From NCBI GenBank assembly GCA_902575715.1, contig CACGSI010000022.1, forward strand, positions 1 to 15,705: DNA of 15,705 bases. The letters run 5' to 3'. Shown in pieces: positions 8,968-15,705 of the stretch. The translations under genes were made by a program, and so were the position numbers. Origin of the DNA: an uncultured SAR324 cluster bacterium (lineage in GTDB: Bacteria > SAR324 > NAC60-12). The notes below the pieces were generated by a model. That model ran no database searches and was not told the DNA's origin. It was given only the letters and a program-made list of their open reading frames with translations. The first letter of the stretch is position 1. Every line of letters starts with the position of its first letter.

Positions 8968-9699
8968 TTAATAATGACATGTGTAACAATCTAACATATT
9001 TGGGTTATGAAAACCTTTTTCATTTATAAGACCTATTGAAACTTCTCTTTTTGCATCCATTTCTTTGGCATGATACCAACCAGCCATAGTATTCCCAGTA
9101 CGTTTACGATCCTTGGCACCTTTAACTTGAAGATGACACTCCATGCACCATCCCATTTTTCCAAAATTTTCATCTACGACGGAAACAACTTCCATTTGCC
9201 TTATATTTCCATGACAAGATAAACATCGTTCATCTCCTCCAATTCTAAATTGAGCCAACTTACATTCTAAAGATCTTGGTTCTTTTTCCAAATTGCATCC
9301 TGCTCCAGCTTCTTCTATAAGGCGACTGCTATCAGCATTAATATGCGCTTTATGAGGGAACCTTACAAAATCAGGAATATCGTGAATTTTTACCCATGGG
9401 ATTGGTTTTCCATCATCCCAAAATTTACGAACTTTATTTACCTCTACACTATCTGGTTTGACAATCTTCATTTCATTAGCTCCATGGCAACCTATACATG
9501 TACTTACTGGAGGAACTCCAGAAGAAAAAGAACGCCTAGCATAAAGATGACAGTACTGACATGGTATACCGTTCTGTACTGTATGGAGCTTATGGCTAAA
9601 AGCGATTGGCTGCTCTTTCGCAACTGATTCAGAAAAACCTTGAAAAATAAAAAAAACCTTACAAACCAGAACAACTCGTATTATTTGCCTTAATAACAT
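8968..9699 (-). CDS. actA: Alternative complex III subunit ActA (pentaheme cytochrome c)
   Basis: Periplasmic pentaheme cytochrome, first gene of the alternative complex III operon. It shuttles electrons between the ActB Fe-S clusters and the ActE heme or external cytochrome. The protein has 243 residues. A hydrophobic N-terminal segment (about 5-21) serves as signal peptide or anchor. Five CxxCH sites are visible: CQYCH (47-51), CIGCH (68-72), CLSCH (159-163), CMECH (185-189) and CYTCH (238-242). FSHKLH (34-39) and FPHKAH (114-119) supply histidines suited to bis-His coordination. The last heme site is one residue from the C-terminus (CHY then stop), which is compact but leaves the motif intact. 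No strong ribosome-binding site is seen, and the operon promoter should lie in the AT-rich region just upstream. Five hemes match characterised ActA proteins. Confidence 0.93.
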   Translation of the reverse strand: MLLRQIIRVVLVCKVFFIFQGFSESVAKEQPIAFSHKLHTVQNGIPCQYCHLYARRSFSSGVPPVSTCIGCHGANEMKIVKPDSVEVNKVRKFWDDGKPIPWVKIHDIPDFVRFPHKAHINADSSRLIEEAGAGCNLEKEPRSLECKLAQFRIGGDERCLSCHGNIRQMEVVSVVDENFGKMGWCMECHLQVKGAKDRKRTGNTMAGWYHAKEMDAKREVSIGLINEKGFHNPNMLDCYTCHY

Positions 9700-9961
9700 A
9701 AATGGATGACTTATATTTTATTAATTTTCCAATTAAAAATAATTAAAATTTAAAGAATAATCAGATCATGTAGTCCGGAAAAAAGCAACCCTTTTTTTAA
9801 ATGAAAAATAATTGATTGTCTATGTTTTTTTTTAATTAAATAAACTAAAAAATTAATTCTAATAATTCAAAAACGCTTGATTAATTTAAAAGTTTTGGTT
9901 AAATTTCCTTCAGATTTACAAGTTGAAATGATCATGTTAATTAAATAAATACAAAACAATC
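9700..9961. other. AT-rich intergenic region upstream of actA
   Basis: This is the longest gene-free stretch in the window. It is very AT-rich with several A and T runs, apart from a short TCCGGA palindrome near 9774-9779. It must contain the actA operon promoter (minus strand) and the 3' end of the tRNA transcript. I see no convincing -35/-10 pair, no GC-rich terminator hairpin, no repeat and no plausible open reading frame. Confidence 0.6.
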
Positions 9962-10037
9962 TGGTGCTCCCACCGCGACTCGAACGCAGAGCTAGGGTTT
10001 AGGAAACCCCTATTTTATCCAGTTAAACTATGGGAGC
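9962..10037 (-). tRNA. tRNA-Arg (anticodon CCU)
   Basis: A full cloverleaf can be folded on the minus strand in 76 bases, including an encoded CCA tail. The acceptor stem is GCTCCCA/TGGGAGC. The D stem is GTTT/AAAT with loop AACTGGATA. The anticodon stem is GGGGT/ACCCT with loop TTCCTAA, placing CCT at the anticodon. The variable loop has four bases, and the T stem CTGCG/CGCGG encloses TTCGAGT. The discriminator base is A. It reads the AGG arginine codon, and the D-loop style resembles other bacterial tRNA-Arg(CCU) genes. It stands alone between the respiratory operon and the tldE-like gene, with no integrase beside it. Confidence 0.95.
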
Positions 10038-10226
10038 AGCAAAAAAATATTTTTATTATTTTTAAACATATACTTCTTTCAAACAATTTATCGTTTATTA
10101 GGCATTGGTTATTTAAATTAATCAAGACAACTAAATCATAAAACTTATGGAATTGTATGCTAACAAAAAATTGCCTAATTTTTTATAACAAAATTATATT
10201 ATAATTATAATTTTTAATGCTTGTAT

Positions 10227-11585
10227 ATGCTAGAAAAACTTAAGAGTATTGCCAAAGATGTTATTGAACTAGCTCTGGAAAATAATGCGGAGCAAGTTTC
10301 TTTATCTCTCGCCAACTCGAATTCTTTTCAGATTGATGTTAGAGATAAAAAAATTGAATCTCTTCAGGAATCAGGGTCCTCAGGCATACATATCACTGTT
10401 TCAAAAAACAAACGAAGATCAACCCTTTCTTCTAATGATTTAAGTTTAGCCACTCTAGCTCCTTTAATACGTTCTACCTTAGAATCTTTAACATTTATGG
10501 GAGAGGATCTATTTTATAGCCTCCCAAATCCTAAATTACAAGGTCGTGCAGATTGCAATTTAGATGTTCTTGACCCTCAATTTTCTATGATTAAACCTGA
10601 AGAAAAGATTCAGTATCCTTTTAATTTGGAAGAACTTAGTAATAATAAGGATCGGAGACTCAGAACAGAGCAGTCTTTTTTTTCAGATAGCATATCGCAT
10701 ATTGTTCATGCAGATTCAAATGGGTTTTTAGAGGGAGAGTCAAAAACTCTTTATAGTAAGGGTATTTCGATGGTCGCTGATGATAATTCAAATTTTTCAG
10801 ATGAATTAATTGACTCAAAAAATTTTTCAAGAAAACAAACTGATGGTTGGTATAGCACTTCTAGGTTCCTAAGAAACTTATCCCCATCAAAAGAAATTGT
10901 AGACAAAGCTTGCAAAAGGACATTAAGAAAATTGGGGGCAAAAAAACCTCAGAGTCAAGAAGTTCCAGTAATATTTAACTCGGAAATGGCTCAAAGTTTT
11001 TTTGGTAAAATTGCCTCTGCATTAATGGGTGAAAATATATTCAGAAAACAATCTTTTCTTAGAAAAAAACTCAACGAAAATATTGCAAATTCTAATATTA
11101 ATTTGATGGATAATCCTCTTCTGCCTGGGAAAATTGGGAGTAGACTCTTTGATAGCGAAGGAGTCAAAGCTAAACCCATAGTTTTAATTGAAAATGGTAT
11201 TCTAAAAAATTATATGCTATCAACTTACTCGGGGAACAAACTTGGAATGGACTCAACTGGTCATTCAGGAGGAATTTCTAACCTTATTTTGAAAAATGGA
11301 GATTATTCAGAAGAAGAATTGATTGATAGTGTCGAAAATGGATTGTATCTGACTTACATGTCTGGTCAAGGAGCAAATATTCTAACTGGAGATTTTTCTC
11401 GTGGAGGACAAGGAGTTTGGATTCGAAAAGGGAAACTTGAAGAACCAGTTAGTGAATTTACTATTGCTAGTAATTTCTTAGAAATGCTAAAAAATTTGAC
11501 TATGATAGGGAACAATATCGATGATCGAAGCAGTATATTAACCCCTTCAATAAAAATTGAAAAAGTGGCTGTTAGTGGAAAATAA
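10227..11585 (+). CDS. pmbA: TldE/PmbA family protein (TldD-TldE protease partner)
   Basis: PmbA/TldE subunit of the TldD-TldE heterodimeric metalloprotease, a cytoplasmic complex that degrades unfolded peptides and, in some bacteria, trims modified peptides. TldD carries the metal site; TldE is the partner, and this protein shows no HExxxH motif. The ATG at 10227 gives 452 residues and the family-like start MLEKLKSIAKDVIELAL; a TTG two codons upstream is the alternative. The C-terminal half has the best signature: MDSTGHSGG, then ANILTGDFSRGGQGVWI near residues 382-397, and SEFTIASNFLEMLKNLTMIGN close to the end (split here as SEFTIASNF and LEMLKNLTMIGN). Length is normal. No tldD neighbour is present. 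The gene converges on the 11591-11971 gene, with five bases between stops. Confidence 0.9.
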   Translation: MLEKLKSIAKDVIELALENNAEQVSLSLANSNSFQIDVRDKKIESLQESGSSGIHITVSKNKRRSTLSSNDLSLATLAPLIRSTLESLTFMGEDLFYSLPNPKLQGRADCNLDVLDPQFSMIKPEEKIQYPFNLEELSNNKDRRLRTEQSFFSDSISHIVHADSNGFLEGESKTLYSKGISMVADDNSNFSDELIDSKNFSRKQTDGWYSTSRFLRNLSPSKEIVDKACKRTLRKLGAKKPQSQEVPVIFNSEMAQSFFGKIASALMGENIFRKQSFLRKKLNENIANSNINLMDNPLLPGKIGSRLFDSEGVKAKPIVLIENGILKNYMLSTYSGNKLGMDSTGHSGGISNLILKNGDYSEEELIDSVENGLYLTYMSGQGANILTGDFSRGGQGVWIRKGKLEEPVSEFTIASNFLEMLKNLTMIGNNIDDRSSILTPSIKIEKVAVSGK

Positions 11586-11590
11586 AAAAA

Positions 11591-11971
11591 CTATGAAGAA
11601 GTAAGAATATTGTTAATACTAGAAATAGAGTGATCAATTAAACTATTTCTAAATTTTTCTCCAGTAATACCTTTCAAACTTAATTCCTTTGCTGTTAGTT
11701 TAAGTCCCTCAAGATATTCATGGACTGCAAATTCTGACACATCTTTATTTAATAATCTTTCTGTGCCTTCAAACATTGCTACAATCATTATTTGATGTTT
11801 GTCTTCTCCTAGGACTGAACGTAAAGTATTAGCACCTTTTTCAAAATCTTGTCGAAAATTTCTAATATTATCAAATGAAATTTTTTCACCTATTGAAAAG
11901 GAAGAAATTTTTTCATTACCAGATTTTGAACTTACTTGAAAATTATTGTAATTTATTTGATTAATGTTCAT
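11591..11971 (-). CDS. Small hypothetical protein, cytoplasmic, unrecognised
   Basis: A 126-residue protein of no family I recognise. I use the ATG at 11971 (MNINQINYNNF); the frame extends 17 codons further up to a TTG, which is a less likely start. There is no signal peptide or membrane helix. The first 35 residues are polar and Asn/Ser-rich. The rest looks mainly alpha-helical, with FRQDFEKGANTLRSVL, MIVAMFEGTERLLN and VHEYLEGLKLTAKELSLKG as likely helices. It converges on the pmbA-like gene. Its start is 96 bases from the divergently transcribed GT9 gene, so the two may share a promoter region. The continuous frame, sensible amino-acid composition and absence of any better gene on the other strand support it as real. 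Function unknown. Confidence 0.65.
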   Translation of the reverse strand: MNINQINYNNFQVSSKSGNEKISSFSIGEKISFDNIRNFRQDFEKGANTLRSVLGEDKHQIMIVAMFEGTERLLNKDVSEFAVHEYLEGLKLTAKELSLKGITGEKFRNSLIDHSISSINNILTSS

Positions 11972-12067
11972 TTTAACTGTTTTGGTTAGTAATAATTGAA
12001 TTGGTCTGATAAGATCATGCAAACATCATGAAAATTTTTTATTAACTATATAGGCGATCTTCTTAAT

Positions 12068-13117
12068 TTGAAAAAAATATTAGTTATTCGATTCAGTTCA
12101 CTCGGTGATTTGGTTTTAACTACTCCTATCTTTCGGGAAATTAAAAAAGTTTTTCCAAATTCAAGAATTTCAGTTCTTACATCTTCTGATTTGGGGTCAA
12201 TATTTGAAAATAATCCCCATATAGATCAATTAATCAAGCATAAAAGAAAAGACACATTGGGGGAAATTAATAAATTAATTAAAAATCTTCGCGATGAAAA
12301 ATTTGATTTAATTTATGATGCGCACCGATCTTTAAGAAGTATTTGGATTGTTTGGAATATAATTGGCTTTGGATTTTTTAAATTTCCTAGGGTATGGATT
12401 ATTAAAAAAAGAAGTATACAAAAAAATTTATTAATTTTTGCTAAATTCAATTTTCTTAAAAATTATTCTTCTCAGAGGACTCATTTACTAAAACCTTTAA
12501 AGGAAAATTCAAATATTGAACTTAAATATCATACTGAACTTTTTCCAGGAAAAAACACAAAAATTTTTGTGAAAAAATTTTTGAAAAAAAATGGTCTTTT
12601 TTCAAAAAAATTTATTGCTATAGGCCCCTCTGCTTCATACCCACTAAAGTGCTGGCCTTTGTCCTACTTTTATAAATTAATTGCCAAATTAATTGAAAAC
12701 GGTTGGCATATAGTCATTGTTGGAGGAAAAAATGAATTTGAAACATCAAAGATAGAAAAAAAGTTTTATGGTAAATTACAAAACGTTGCTGGTGAATTCA
12801 CAATTCTCGAATCAGCTGAGTTACTCAACCAAGCAAGATTGACAATAACAAATGATACTTCTATATGCCATTTATCAGAGGCTATGGGTACTCCTGCATT
12901 TGTTTTTTTTGGGCCAACCGTAAAGGAATTTGGTTATGGACCTTATATTAAAGAAAGTAGATTGATAGAAACTTTTGAAAAACTAAAATGCCGTCCTTGC
13001 TCTAAAGATGGAAGGGGTAAGTGTCTTAACTTTAATCATCTAAAATGTTTAACTACAATTTCTCCTGAAAGGGTCATATCTTTGCTCCCTGACCCTGAAG
13101 AAATTGAAAAAAAATAA
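12068..13117 (+). CDS. Glycosyltransferase family 9 (ADP-heptose:LPS heptosyltransferase type)
   Basis: GT9 family enzyme of the WaaC/WaaF type, which adds heptose from ADP-heptose to the inner core of lipopolysaccharide on the cytoplasmic side of the inner membrane. It has 349 residues, normal for the family, and apparently begins with TTG (MKKILVIRFSSLGDLVLTTP). That N-terminal motif is the classic GT9 start. The second Rossmann domain has the diagnostic ITNDTSICHLSEAMGTP followed by FVFFGPT around residues 258-283. A cysteine-containing segment, CRPCSKDGRGKC, lies near 307-318, as in many GT9 enzymes. Codon use is strongly A/T and the protein is Lys-rich, like its neighbours. No other LPS gene is adjacent, so the exact acceptor (heptosyltransferase I, II or other) is not determined. 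Confidence 0.88.
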   Translation: MKKILVIRFSSLGDLVLTTPIFREIKKVFPNSRISVLTSSDLGSIFENNPHIDQLIKHKRKDTLGEINKLIKNLRDEKFDLIYDAHRSLRSIWIVWNIIGFGFFKFPRVWIIKKRSIQKNLLIFAKFNFLKNYSSQRTHLLKPLKENSNIELKYHTELFPGKNTKIFVKKFLKKNGLFSKKFIAIGPSASYPLKCWPLSYFYKLIAKLIENGWHIVIVGGKNEFETSKIEKKFYGKLQNVAGEFTILESAELLNQARLTITNDTSICHLSEAMGTPAFVFFGPTVKEFGYGPYIKESRLIETFEKLKCRPCSKDGRGKCLNFNHLKCLTTISPERVISLLPDPEEIEKK

Positions 13118-13131
13118 ATTCTTATTTTTTT
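13108..13131. terminator. Possible bidirectional AT-only hairpin between convergent genes
   Basis: A perfect 10-bp inverted repeat, AAAAAAATAA (13108-13117) and TTATTTTTTT (13122-13131), flanks a four-base loop ATTC. It spans the stop codon of the GT9 gene and precedes the convergent 13157 stop. The T-run arm would act as a U-tract in either direction. The stem has no G-C pairs and is weak, so termination is an inference. Confidence 0.35.
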
Positions 13132-13156
13132 CACATCTTTCAAATTTTTAAAAAAG

Positions 13157-15067
13157 TTACATTTCAATTTGGTTTTGTTGCTGGGAAAATTTTGTATTTA
13201 CATCTTTAAGATCAAGCCTGCCTGCTTCTACCATTTCTCTCATTGAATTAGTAAACTCCTTTCTAGCATTTCGAACCTCTTCTGAACTTGGTGTTTTTGT
13301 TTTCAAAGAAGAAACCAACGCCGCACGGCTTTTTTCAGGGAAACACATAATTGCTGATTCTTTCGTTTTTGAATTCGAATCAGATATTGCAGTAATTACC
13401 GTTTCTGGTTTCATTTTTCTGACAACTTCCTGCAAAATTTTCTTGGGAACTTCAGGCAGAGATTCAAAAATGAAACAATTGCTCTCTATGTCTTCGCTCA
13501 TTTTTACATCTGAAGTTCTCATACCATTTATTAATTCATCTCTAGTTGTATTGTCTAGATCACTTAAAACATCAGCAATAAATTTTATCCCATCAACTCC
13601 AACTGTTCCCTCGTCAGGGACTTTTCTGGCCTTTTCAGCAAGATTATAACCAATTTTTTCAACGAGCTCCAGCGGGAGTTCATGCAATTTGCCCATTTCC
13701 AATGCAACACTTGTTCTCTCATCTTTAGGTAGATCTCTAAAAAGCTCCGCTGCTTCCTCACTTTCCATCCTTACTATTACAAAAGCCTTAATTTTTGCTG
13801 GTTCATCTTTTATTAAAAATCCTATTTGAGATGTTGTCAAATCATCCATAAATCCAAATGGATTAGAAGTACTTTGCTCTGGATCTGTAAGCTGTTTGGT
13901 AAGTAAAAACTTTTGAACATCTTTCAGAACAGCATTAGATTCCTCTTGGGTAGGATTAGATTCTTGTGATAATTTTTCAAGATCTAGATATGTACTTTGA
14001 GCTATAGTACCGGAAAAAATTTTTCTAGATGTTGTCATACCAAAGGTTGCAATAAGTTGAGTAAGCATTTCCATAGATTGCTTATCTCTTGACATTTCAT
14101 GAACTAATTCCTGCTTCCAGTCTTCTCTACCAATAAGTTGTTTTATTACTTCTTGAATAAGCCTTTCATTTTCTTCATTCAATAGGGCATCATTAATATG
14201 ATCTTCATTATTAGTATTTTTATCCAAAATTTTGTCAATTTGATCTGACACAGGAACTAAACCTTGTTGGTTAGATGAGGGCAACTGAGGATTTTCAGAT
14301 TCTGGAGGCATTAAAGCTGGTAATCTTTTATTTTCCAAACTAACATCATTTTTAACCTTTCTCAACTTCCATAAGACCCACAAAATCATAAGCATAAGAA
14401 CAATAAGGGATGCCGCAAGGACTTTTTCAATATCACTCATCCTTAGCCAGAAAGGTTCTTCTTCTAACAGTTTATCTTTTTCAGTGGACACAATTTCATC
14501 ATCAGGCATATTAACATCTTGTTTTGTAAGAGGGTCCTCATTAACCGCTTTAGCCATTGGGTCAGGCAATTCATTACTTTCAGCTGGGGCATTATCAAAT
14601 TTTTCAGGAAAAGGCTCACTTGGTAATATAGGCACAAAAATAAACTCATCTCCTCGCTCGTAATCAAGACCACTCAGTATCGGAACAATTTCACCAATAT
14701 AAGTATTAACTGACGGAGGGACTTCCTTATGCATTACTAAATCTACTCTCATCCTCTTGATCTCCCAGTATTTTGCTCCAGTATTATTTGTAGAATCATT
14801 TAGTTGTCCAAAGCCAGGAAGAGTTTCGTTTGCCATACTAACTGCTCGCTCTTCTCCGAATAGCTTTACTCTTAAAACATAATCCTTAGGCTCTAAATAA
14901 TATTTTAATCCATTCCGAATAGCCTCTTCGATTTCAAATTGACGAACGCTCAAAGATTTAACCCTTTCTTGGGCATCAAGAAAAGAATAAGATCCAAAAA
15001 AATTAAAAACAATTAATATTGCTGAAACGGACAAGAGATTTTTATTTAAGTAAGACAAATTAAACAT
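13157..15067 (-). CDS. Membrane-anchored FliF(RBM3)-FliG-like fusion protein
   Basis: A 636-residue protein from the ATG at 15067 (a TTG two codons earlier is possible). Residues 1-33 form a signal peptide. Residues about 41-149 resemble the RBM3 ring-building domain of the flagellar MS-ring protein FliF: helix EIEEAIRNGLKYYLEP, strand YVLRVKL, strand KRMRVDLVM, and helix IGEIVPILSGLDYERGD ending in the ERGD hallmark (137-140). An acidic Pro-rich linker leads to one transmembrane helix (216-235). The cytoplasmic part has a charged linker, then a FliG-like architecture: degenerate N domain (about 328-395), middle domain (about 408-480), the GVDGIKFIADVLSDLD module (490-505) and a C domain (507-622) with CFIFESL. 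Key FliG motifs are altered. No flagellar genes are adjacent; a TPR protein lies 18 bases upstream. Homology is my reading, not a search result. Confidence 0.7.
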   Translation of the reverse strand: MFNLSYLNKNLLSVSAILIVFNFFGSYSFLDAQERVKSLSVRQFEIEEAIRNGLKYYLEPKDYVLRVKLFGEERAVSMANETLPGFGQLNDSTNNTGAKYWEIKRMRVDLVMHKEVPPSVNTYIGEIVPILSGLDYERGDEFIFVPILPSEPFPEKFDNAPAESNELPDPMAKAVNEDPLTKQDVNMPDDEIVSTEKDKLLEEEPFWLRMSDIEKVLAASLIVLMLMILWVLWKLRKVKNDVSLENKRLPALMPPESENPQLPSSNQQGLVPVSDQIDKILDKNTNNEDHINDALLNEENERLIQEVIKQLIGREDWKQELVHEMSRDKQSMEMLTQLIATFGMTTSRKIFSGTIAQSTYLDLEKLSQESNPTQEESNAVLKDVQKFLLTKQLTDPEQSTSNPFGFMDDLTTSQIGFLIKDEPAKIKAFVIVRMESEEAAELFRDLPKDERTSVALEMGKLHELPLELVEKIGYNLAEKARKVPDEGTVGVDGIKFIADVLSDLDNTTRDELINGMRTSDVKMSEDIESNCFIFESLPEVPKKILQEVVRKMKPETVITAISDSNSKTKESAIMCFPEKSRAALVSSLKTKTPSSEEVRNARKEFTNSMREMVEAGRLDLKDVNTKFSQQQNQIEM

Positions 15068-15091
15068 TTTCAAATTTGAAAGCTAAATATA

Positions 15092-15705
15092 TTATTGATT
15101 TGAAACACGCATAAGATATTTTTTAAGACCCTCATTTGTAGGGTCAAGTTCGAGAGCGTGCTTCCAATTATCCATAGCCATTTTGTTCCAACCTAGCCTA
15201 TAATAGATAGATCCCAACATTGCAAAAGCCTGAGATGAAAAAGGATTAATCTCTATTGCTCTTCTCAAAGCAGTTATAGCACCATCATAATCCTCTTTAA
15301 AATAATTTTTCCTAGCCTGTAATAAATAACGAGTGGTTTCTACTTTTGCCTTTAAGTCAATTTTCTTAGGTTCAGAATCAGATTTAAAACTAGATTCTTG
15401 CTTATCTTCTTCTGATTTAATTTCTTCCGTCTGGATATCTTTGTTTTTTTCATTTACAATTAATGTACTATTATCAACTAAATTTAATTTTTCATCTGCT
15501 TTTTCTATCTCAACAGCTGCGTTTTCCAAAGTGATAACTGAAGATTTTACAGGGGTAGTAAAGGGGACATGTACTAATTTCAAAACATCTCTTCCTGTCA
15601 AATTAAGAAACTTTATTCTTTCATCTATAGTTTGTCTAAGTACTTCGACATTAAAGAGAGAAATCGGCGTATTTACTACGGCAAAAACAGTTGTATATGG
15701 CCGAA
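15092..15705 (-). CDS. TPR-repeat protein, N-terminus beyond window
   Basis: The frame is open through the window end, so the TTG at 15601 is internal and the true start lies outside. The extra N-terminal residues visible include TTVFAVVNTPISLFNVEVL and RQTIDERIKFLN. About 204 residues are seen. The N-terminal part (to roughly base 15500) is beta/alpha-like and unrecognised. Then comes a Lys/Glu/Ser-rich linker (roughly 15500-15350). The C-terminal 80 residues form about two tetratricopeptide repeats: YFKEDYDGAITALRRAIEIN and MLGSIYYRLGWNKMAMDNWK (consensus glycine, alanine and proline positions kept). TPRs usually mediate protein-protein contacts. The gene ends 24 bases before the FliF-FliG-like ATG on the same strand, so the two are probably co-transcribed and may act together. 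Cellular location cannot be judged without the N-terminus. Confidence 0.8.
   Translation of the reverse strand, partial: RPYTTVFAVVNTPISLFNVEVLRQTIDERIKFLNLTGRDVLKLVHVPFTTPVKSSVITLENAAVEIEKADEKLNLVDNSTLIVNEKNKDIQTEEIKSEEDKQESSFKSDSEPKKIDLKAKVETTRYLLQARKNYFKEDYDGAITALRRAIEINPFSSQAFAMLGSIYYRLGWNKMAMDNWKHALELDPTNEGLKKYLMRVSNQ

Noticed and set aside
9721..9960. A possible small RNA or CRISPR-like repeat in the AT-rich intergenic region
   Set aside because: Only A/T runs and a duplicated short word (GATCATG) are present; no regular repeats or stable hairpin.
9962..10037. tRNA-Arg as the attachment site of an integrated element
   Set aside because: No integrase, no duplicated tRNA 3' end and no change of composition is visible on either side.
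10171..10205. Promoter-like TTGCCT with an 18-base gap to TATATT upstream of the pmbA-like gene
   Set aside because: It could be real, but the region is so AT-rich that such matches are expected by chance, and there is no supporting evidence.
13157..15067. Annotating the gene as ordinary flagellar fliG
   Set aside because: It has a signal peptide, periplasmic domain and transmembrane helix, is about twice the length of FliG, lacks key FliG residues and has no flagellar neighbours.
15092..15601. TTG at 15601 as the true start of the TPR protein
   Set aside because: The same frame continues without a stop to the window end and the added residues look like folded protein, so the start lies outside.

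Overview
This window comes from an AT-rich (roughly one-third G+C), Gram-negative, aerobically respiring bacterium, most likely an uncultured, possibly marine lineage. The Gram-negative call rests on a heptosyltransferase-type GT9 enzyme, a putative outer-membrane barrel and periplasmic cytochromes. The phylum cannot be fixed from this sequence. Coding density is high, several genes appear to start with TTG, and no insertion sequence, phage gene or CRISPR array is visible.

Layout. Positions 2-1153 (+) hold the C-terminal bulk of an MFS transporter cut by the window edge. It converges on a secreted, barrel-like hypothetical protein (1169-1918, -). Positions 2016-9699 (-) are a compact respiratory operon for alternative complex III (quinol:cytochrome c/electron-acceptor oxidoreductase). 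In transcription order it runs actA (pentaheme cytochrome), actB (Tat-exported Mo-oxidoreductase-like/Fe-S protein), actC (NrfD-like membrane subunit), actD, actE (monoheme cytochrome) and actF (second NrfD-like subunit). ATGA start/stop overlaps at C/D and E/F, and a 14-base overlap at D/E, indicate tight translational coupling. No actG and no cytochrome oxidase genes follow, so the downstream oxidase must be encoded elsewhere. An AT-rich intergenic stretch and an isolated tRNA-Arg(CCU) gene separate this operon from the next block.

Positions 10227-13117 carry a TldE/PmbA homologue (+), a small uncharacterised protein (-) and a GT9 glycosyltransferase (+). Positions 13157-15705 (-) encode two adjacent proteins: a TPR protein truncated by the window end and, 18 bases downstream, a 636-residue membrane protein. 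The second is the most striking item. It looks like a minimal fusion of a flagellar MS-ring module (FliF RBM3-like periplasmic domain plus one transmembrane helix) to a complete but diverged FliG-like switch protein, with no flagellar gene in view. The FliM-binding EHPQ motif and most of the charged torque residues of FliG are not conserved. This suggests a ring-forming or scaffold apparatus of unknown purpose rather than an ordinary flagellar motor.
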